This document shows positions 5,938 through 8,944 of a stretch of DNA of 8,944 nt, piece after piece. Numbering within the stretch: position 1 is the first letter of the stretch; each line of letters begins with the position of its first letter. The notes beneath the pieces were generated by a model, which saw only the letters and a program-made list of their open reading frames with translations, ran no database searches and had not been told where the DNA came from. This stretch comes from an uncultured Clostridia bacterium. GTDB lineage: Bacteria > Bacillota > Clostridia > Christensenellales > CAG-138. Location: positions 1 to 8,944 of the forward strand of contig CAMZAY010000029.1 of the NCBI GenBank assembly GCA_947304365.1, in the 5' to 3' direction. Position numbers and translations under genes: made by a program.

Positions 5938-7116
5938 ATGGAATCTATTCTTGAATTCTTAAAACAATCGGGCTTTTACAGGCTCTTCTCATCGGGCTTC
6001 CCGGATTGGCTGAAGACGCTCGCGATGATCGCAATTGCGTGCGTGCTTCTGTACCTTGCTATCGTCAAAAAGTTTGAGCCTATGCTCCTTATGCCGATAG
6101 CCTTCGGTATGCTTCTGACCAATCTTCCCGGGGCGGAGATGTATCATCCCGTGCTGTTTGAGGGCGGTCACGTCCATTGGCAGGAGTTCGCTTCTTCGGC
6201 GGGTCTTGTTGATTATCTGTATCTCGGCGTAAAGCTCGGCATATACCCGTGCCTCATATTTCTCGGCGTCGGCGCGATGACGGATTTCGGTCCGCTGATC
6301 GCCAATCCCAAGAGCCTGCTCCTGGGCGCCGCCGCGCAGGCGGGCATTTTCATCGCGTTCATCGGCGCGAAGCTGATGGGCTTTACCAACGGCGTCGCCG
6401 CCTCCATCGGCATCATCGGCGGCGCGGACGGTCCCACGGCGATATTCGTCACGTCGAAGCTCGCGCCCGAGTATCTCGGTTCAATAGCGATCGCGGCTTA
6501 TTCCTACATGGCGCTCGTCCCGCTCATTCAGCCCCCGATCATGAGGCTCCTCACCACAAGGAAGGAGCGCAGGGTCGAAATGCAGCAGCTTCGTCCCGTT
6601 TCCAAGACGGAGAAGATCATATTCCCGATAGTCGTCACTATCTTCACCGCGCTGCTCGTGCCCTCCGCTGCATCCCTCGTGGGCATGCTGATGCTCGGCA
6701 ATCTCCTTCGTGAGAGCGGCGTAGTCGACAGGCTGTCGAGGACCGCCCAGAACGAGCTTATGAATATCGTTACGATATTCCTCGGCATAAGCGTTGGCGC
6801 CACGGCGACGGCAAGCATGTTCTTAAGGCTCGATACACTCGGCATTTTCGCCATGGGCATCGCCGCGTTCCTCTGCGGAACGGCGAGCGGCGTGCTCCTC
6901 GGCAAGCTCATGTGCTGGATCACAAGGGGCAAGATCAATCCTCTTATCGGCTCCGCGGGCGTTTCCGCCGTTCCCATGGCGGCGCGCGTTTCGCAGGTCG
7001 TCGGTCAGAAGGAGAACCCCTCCAACTTCCTGCTCATGCACGCCATGGGCCCGAACGTTGCGGGCGTTATCGGCTCCGCCATCGCGGCGGGCGTATTCCT
7101 CGCCCTGTTCAGTTAA
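5938..7116 (+). CDS. oadB: Na+-transporting decarboxylase beta subunit (OadB/MmdB/GcdB family)
   Basis: The integral membrane subunit that decarboxylates carboxybiotin and couples this to Na+ export. The 392 residues form roughly nine to eleven hydrophobic segments. Diagnostic motifs are GGADGPTAIF (Asp164, the acidic residue essential in the family), AYSYMALVPLIQPP (about 187-200), FLGISVGATA (281-290) and the C-terminal GPNVAGVIGSAIAAG (371-385) with the conserved Asn373 and Ser380. Length is in the short range of the family (about 370-430). It starts 11 bases after the carrier stop with a modest GAGGG site, consistent with co-expression. The family cannot by itself tell which acid is decarboxylated; the alpha subunit next door points to oxaloacetate. 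Every key motif looks intact, so an active pump is expected. Confidence 0.96.
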   Translation: MESILEFLKQSGFYRLFSSGFPDWLKTLAMIAIACVLLYLAIVKKFEPMLLMPIAFGMLLTNLPGAEMYHPVLFEGGHVHWQEFASSAGLVDYLYLGVKLGIYPCLIFLGVGAMTDFGPLIANPKSLLLGAAAQAGIFIAFIGAKLMGFTNGVAASIGIIGGADGPTAIFVTSKLAPEYLGSIAIAAYSYMALVPLIQPPIMRLLTTRKERRVEMQQLRPVSKTEKIIFPIVVTIFTALLVPSAASLVGMLMLGNLLRESGVVDRLSRTAQNELMNIVTIFLGISVGATATASMFLRLDTLGIFAMGIAAFLCGTASGVLLGKLMCWITRGKINPLIGSAGVSAVPMAARVSQVVGQKENPSNFLLMHAMGPNVAGVIGSAIAAGVFLALFS

Positions 7117-7131
7117 GAAAGGAAGAACGCT

Positions 7132-8592
7132 ATGTCTAAATTATTGATTACGGATACCATCCTGCGCGACGCGCATCAGTCCCAGGCGGCCACCCGCATG
7201 AGGATAGAGGATATGCTCCCCGCGTGCGAGATACTCGATTCCATCGGCTACTGGTCTCTGGAATGCTGGGGCGGCGCAACCTTCGATTCCTGCCTCCGCT
7301 TCCTCAACGAGGATCCGTGGGAGAGGCTCAGGACGCTGAGAAAAGCCCTGCCCAATACCAAGCTCCAGATGCTCTTCCGCGGTCAGAACATACTCGGCTA
7401 CAAGCATTATGCAGACGATGTCGTGGAGCAGTTCTGCCGCAAGGCGATAGAGAACGGCATCGACGTTATAAGGATATTCGACGCGCTGAACGACGTCAGG
7501 AACCTCGAGGCCGCCATCAAATACACCAAGAAGTACGGCGGCTGGTGCGAGCCGGCTTTAAGCTACACGATCAGCCCCGTCCATTCGGAGGATTATTTCG
7601 TCAAGCTCGCAAAGGAGCTCGTCCAGATGGGCGCGGACTCCATCTGCATAAAGGATATGGCGAACCTGCTACTTCCGTACTCGGCGTATTCGCTCGTTAA
7701 GCGCCTTAAGGCGGAGATCGACGTTCCCATCCATCTCCACACCCACAACACCACCGGCACCGGCGATATGACGATATTAAAGGCGGTCGAAGCCGGCGTC
7801 GATATCGTCGACACCGCGCTTTCGCCCCTCGGCAACGGCACGAGCCAGCCCGCGACCGAGCCCCTCGTGGCGACTCTCAAGGGCACCGAACGCGATACCG
7901 GGCTCGACCTTAACAAGATGGCGGAAGCCGCAAAGCATTTCCGCGGCGTCGCCAATAAGCTCAAGAAGGAGGGCATACTCGATCCCAAGGTGCTCTCGGT
8001 CGATACGAACACCCTCATGTATCAGGTCCCCGGCGGCATGCTCTCGAACCTCATTTCCCAGCTCAAGCAGGCAAACGCGGAGGATAAGTATTACGACGTG
8101 CTCGCCGAGATACCCCGCGTAAGAAAGGACTTCGGCTATCCGCCCCTCGTAACTCCGACCAGCCAGATCGTCGGCTCGCAGGCGGTGCTCAACGTGATTT
8201 CGGGCGAACGCTATAAGATGTTCACGAAGGAGTCCAAGGGACTTCTCGCGGGCGAATACGGCAGGCTCCCCGGCGAGGTCAACGAAGAGGTCAGGAAAAA
8301 AGCCCTCGGCGAAAACGGCAGGGTCATCACCTGCCGTCCCGCGGATCTCCTTGAGCCCGAGCTCGAGAAGTACACCGAGGAGCTTAAGGGTATCGCCAAG
8401 TGCGAGGAGGACGTATTGAGCTACGCGCTCTTCCCCCAGGTCGCAATGAAGTTCTTTGAGAACAGGGACAGGAAGCAGGAGCCCGCTCCCGCCGAAAAAC
8501 CGGAGGAGAAGCCCGCCGAAGTCAAGCCCGCCCCCGCGGATACGAACGGCGTCAGGACGCTCTACGTCGAGGATCTCACCGAAAACCTGTAA
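7132..8592 (+). CDS. oadA: OadA-like carboxyltransferase alpha subunit (oxaloacetate decarboxylase / PycB type)
   Basis: The soluble subunit transfers carboxylate from oxaloacetate to biotin, leaving pyruvate. Its 486 residues hold the HMGL-like TIM barrel (about 1-270) with TILRDAHQSQAATRMR (Asp13, metal), ECWGGATFD (44-52), LFRGQN (81-86), IKDMANL with Lys174 (the position of the carboxylated lysine in the family), and HLHTHNTTG with His203 and His205 as metal ligands. The conserved PYC/OadA helical domain follows (about 290-450, including PGGMLSNL and DFGYPPLVTP). There is no biotinyl domain: the protein ends in a Pro/Ala/Glu/Lys-rich tail (about 453-475) and a short acidic tip, and biotin is carried by the separate product encoded upstream. 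AGGAAG precedes the ATG. PycB (pyruvate carboxylase subunit B) or a transcarboxylase 5S subunit are alternatives on sequence, but the adjacent OadB makes the pump role likely. Confidence 0.93.
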   Translation: MSKLLITDTILRDAHQSQAATRMRIEDMLPACEILDSIGYWSLECWGGATFDSCLRFLNEDPWERLRTLRKALPNTKLQMLFRGQNILGYKHYADDVVEQFCRKAIENGIDVIRIFDALNDVRNLEAAIKYTKKYGGWCEPALSYTISPVHSEDYFVKLAKELVQMGADSICIKDMANLLLPYSAYSLVKRLKAEIDVPIHLHTHNTTGTGDMTILKAVEAGVDIVDTALSPLGNGTSQPATEPLVATLKGTERDTGLDLNKMAEAAKHFRGVANKLKKEGILDPKVLSVDTNTLMYQVPGGMLSNLISQLKQANAEDKYYDVLAEIPRVRKDFGYPPLVTPTSQIVGSQAVLNVISGERYKMFTKESKGLLAGEYGRLPGEVNEEVRKKALGENGRVITCRPADLLEPELEKYTEELKGIAKCEEDVLSYALFPQVAMKFFENRDRKQEPAPAEKPEEKPAEVKPAPADTNGVRTLYVEDLTENL

Positions 8593-8607
8593 AGTTCATG
8601 CTTATAT

Positions 8608-8636
8608 TGCCGCTCCGGAAGGGACGGCATTTTTTT
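8608..8636 (+). terminator. Rho-independent terminator of the decarboxylase operon
   Basis: A stem from GCCGCTCC (8609-8616) and GGGACGGC (8621-8628), with one internal mismatch, closes on a GGAA loop and is followed by seven T residues (8630-8636). It lies 16 bases after the oadA stop and separates the operon from surE. Confidence 0.9.
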
Positions 8637-8640
8637 GTTG

Positions 8641-8669
8641 TTGAAGAACCACGTTTTTTTTGCTATAAT
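8641..8669 (+). promoter_or_regulatory. Strong sigma-A promoter of surE with extended -10
   Basis: TTGAAG (8641-8646), a 17-base spacer that includes a run of eight T, and a perfect TATAAT (8664-8669) preceded by TGC, an extended -10. It starts a few bases after the oadA terminator. Transcription would begin near 8676, leaving a leader of about 22 nt before the surE ATG. Confidence 0.8.
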
Positions 8670-8697
8670 AATAAATTAGATAATTATGGGTGAAAGA

Positions 8698-8944
8698 ATG
8701 AAGATACTCATTACGAACGACGACGGCATAAACGCAGTCGGAATAATAGAGCTCGCGATTGCGCTTTTCAAAAAAGGGCATGAGCTTTTGGTCGCCGCTC
8801 CGGAGGAGAACATGAGCTGCGTCAGCCACGGTCTGACGCTTCGCAGGCCTCTTCACGCAAGGAAAACGGCGCTTAAGAAGCTGCCCTCGGTCAGGGCGTA
8901 CGCGATCGACGGCACCCCGTCCGACTGCGTAAGGCTCGCTGTTG
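8698..8944 (+). CDS. surE: SurE, 5'/3'-nucleotidase (partial, cut by window edge)
   Basis: SurE is a metal-dependent phosphatase of nucleoside monophosphates and other small phosphates, linked to stationary-phase survival. Only the first 82 residues of about 250 are in the window. MKILITNDDGI carries the metal-binding Asp8-Asp9, Ser40 lies in the MSCVSHGLTL loop, and DGTPSDCVRLA (71-81) is the family signature. I chose the ATG at 8698, with GGGTG about 5 bases upstream; an in-frame ATG at 8686 would add four residues before the conserved start. Two small departures are seen: the usual Pro after GI-x-A is Val14, and the S-G-A-S-H loop reads S-C-V-S-H. It is transcribed from its own promoter. 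Confidence 0.95.
   Translation, partial: MKILITNDDGINAVGIIELAIALFKKGHELLVAAPEENMSCVSHGLTLRRPLHARKTALKKLPSVRAYAIDGTPSDCVRLAV

Noticed and set aside
6249..6713. A 154-codon plus-strand frame inside oadB
   Set aside because: Very rich in Arg and His, as expected from reading the membrane protein gene out of frame.

Overview
The window comes from a spore-former-type Bacillota genome, most likely an uncultured gut member of class Clostridia. This is an inference from gene content: a gerW/ytfJ spore-protein gene sits beside a DUF2953 (YtfI-like) gene and a penicillin-binding-protein-5-type carboxypeptidase, and a clostridial-style split Na+-pumping decarboxylase follows. The coding DNA is GC-rich by eye, yet uses AGG (Arg) and ATA (Ile) often. 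There is no sign of phage, transposon, CRISPR, tRNA or rRNA.

Layout. (1) Positions 1-1888, minus strand: the Holliday-junction operon ruvC-ruvA-ruvB. ruvC and ruvA overlap by one base, and ruvB runs off the left edge. A sigma-A type promoter lies at 1923-1951. (2) Positions 1997-4919, plus strand: a DUF2953 membrane protein, gerW, a secreted D-Ala-D-Ala carboxypeptidase and an RsuA-family pseudouridine synthase. This is a shortened form of the segregation/sporulation cluster known from Bacilli and Clostridia (scpAB-ytfI-ytfJ-dacF-spmAB-rluB); here spmA/spmB are absent between dac and rluB, and scpB is not upstream. The DUF2953 frame runs 200 nt into gerW, which may reflect a one-base frameshift. 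(3) Positions 5063-8592, plus strand: four genes of a membrane decarboxylase complex, in the order gamma (OadG-like), biotin carrier, beta (OadB), alpha carboxyltransferase (OadA-like). The likely reaction is decarboxylation of oxaloacetate to pyruvate coupled to Na+ export. A clear terminator closes the operon at 8608-8636. (4) From 8698: the start of surE behind a strong extended -10 promoter, cut by the right edge.

How the parts work together. RuvABC processes recombination intermediates. The middle cluster concerns spore and cell-wall maturation plus 23S rRNA modification. In the pump, the alpha subunit moves carboxylate from the substrate to the carrier biotin, the beta subunit decarboxylates carboxybiotin and moves Na+, and the gamma subunit anchors the complex. 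No stretch longer than about 150 bases lacks a gene. I found no wholly new system; the most distinctive points are an internal duplication in the gamma subunit, the DUF2953/gerW run-on, a promoter-like element inside the carboxypeptidase gene, and unusual residues in RuvA and RuvB.
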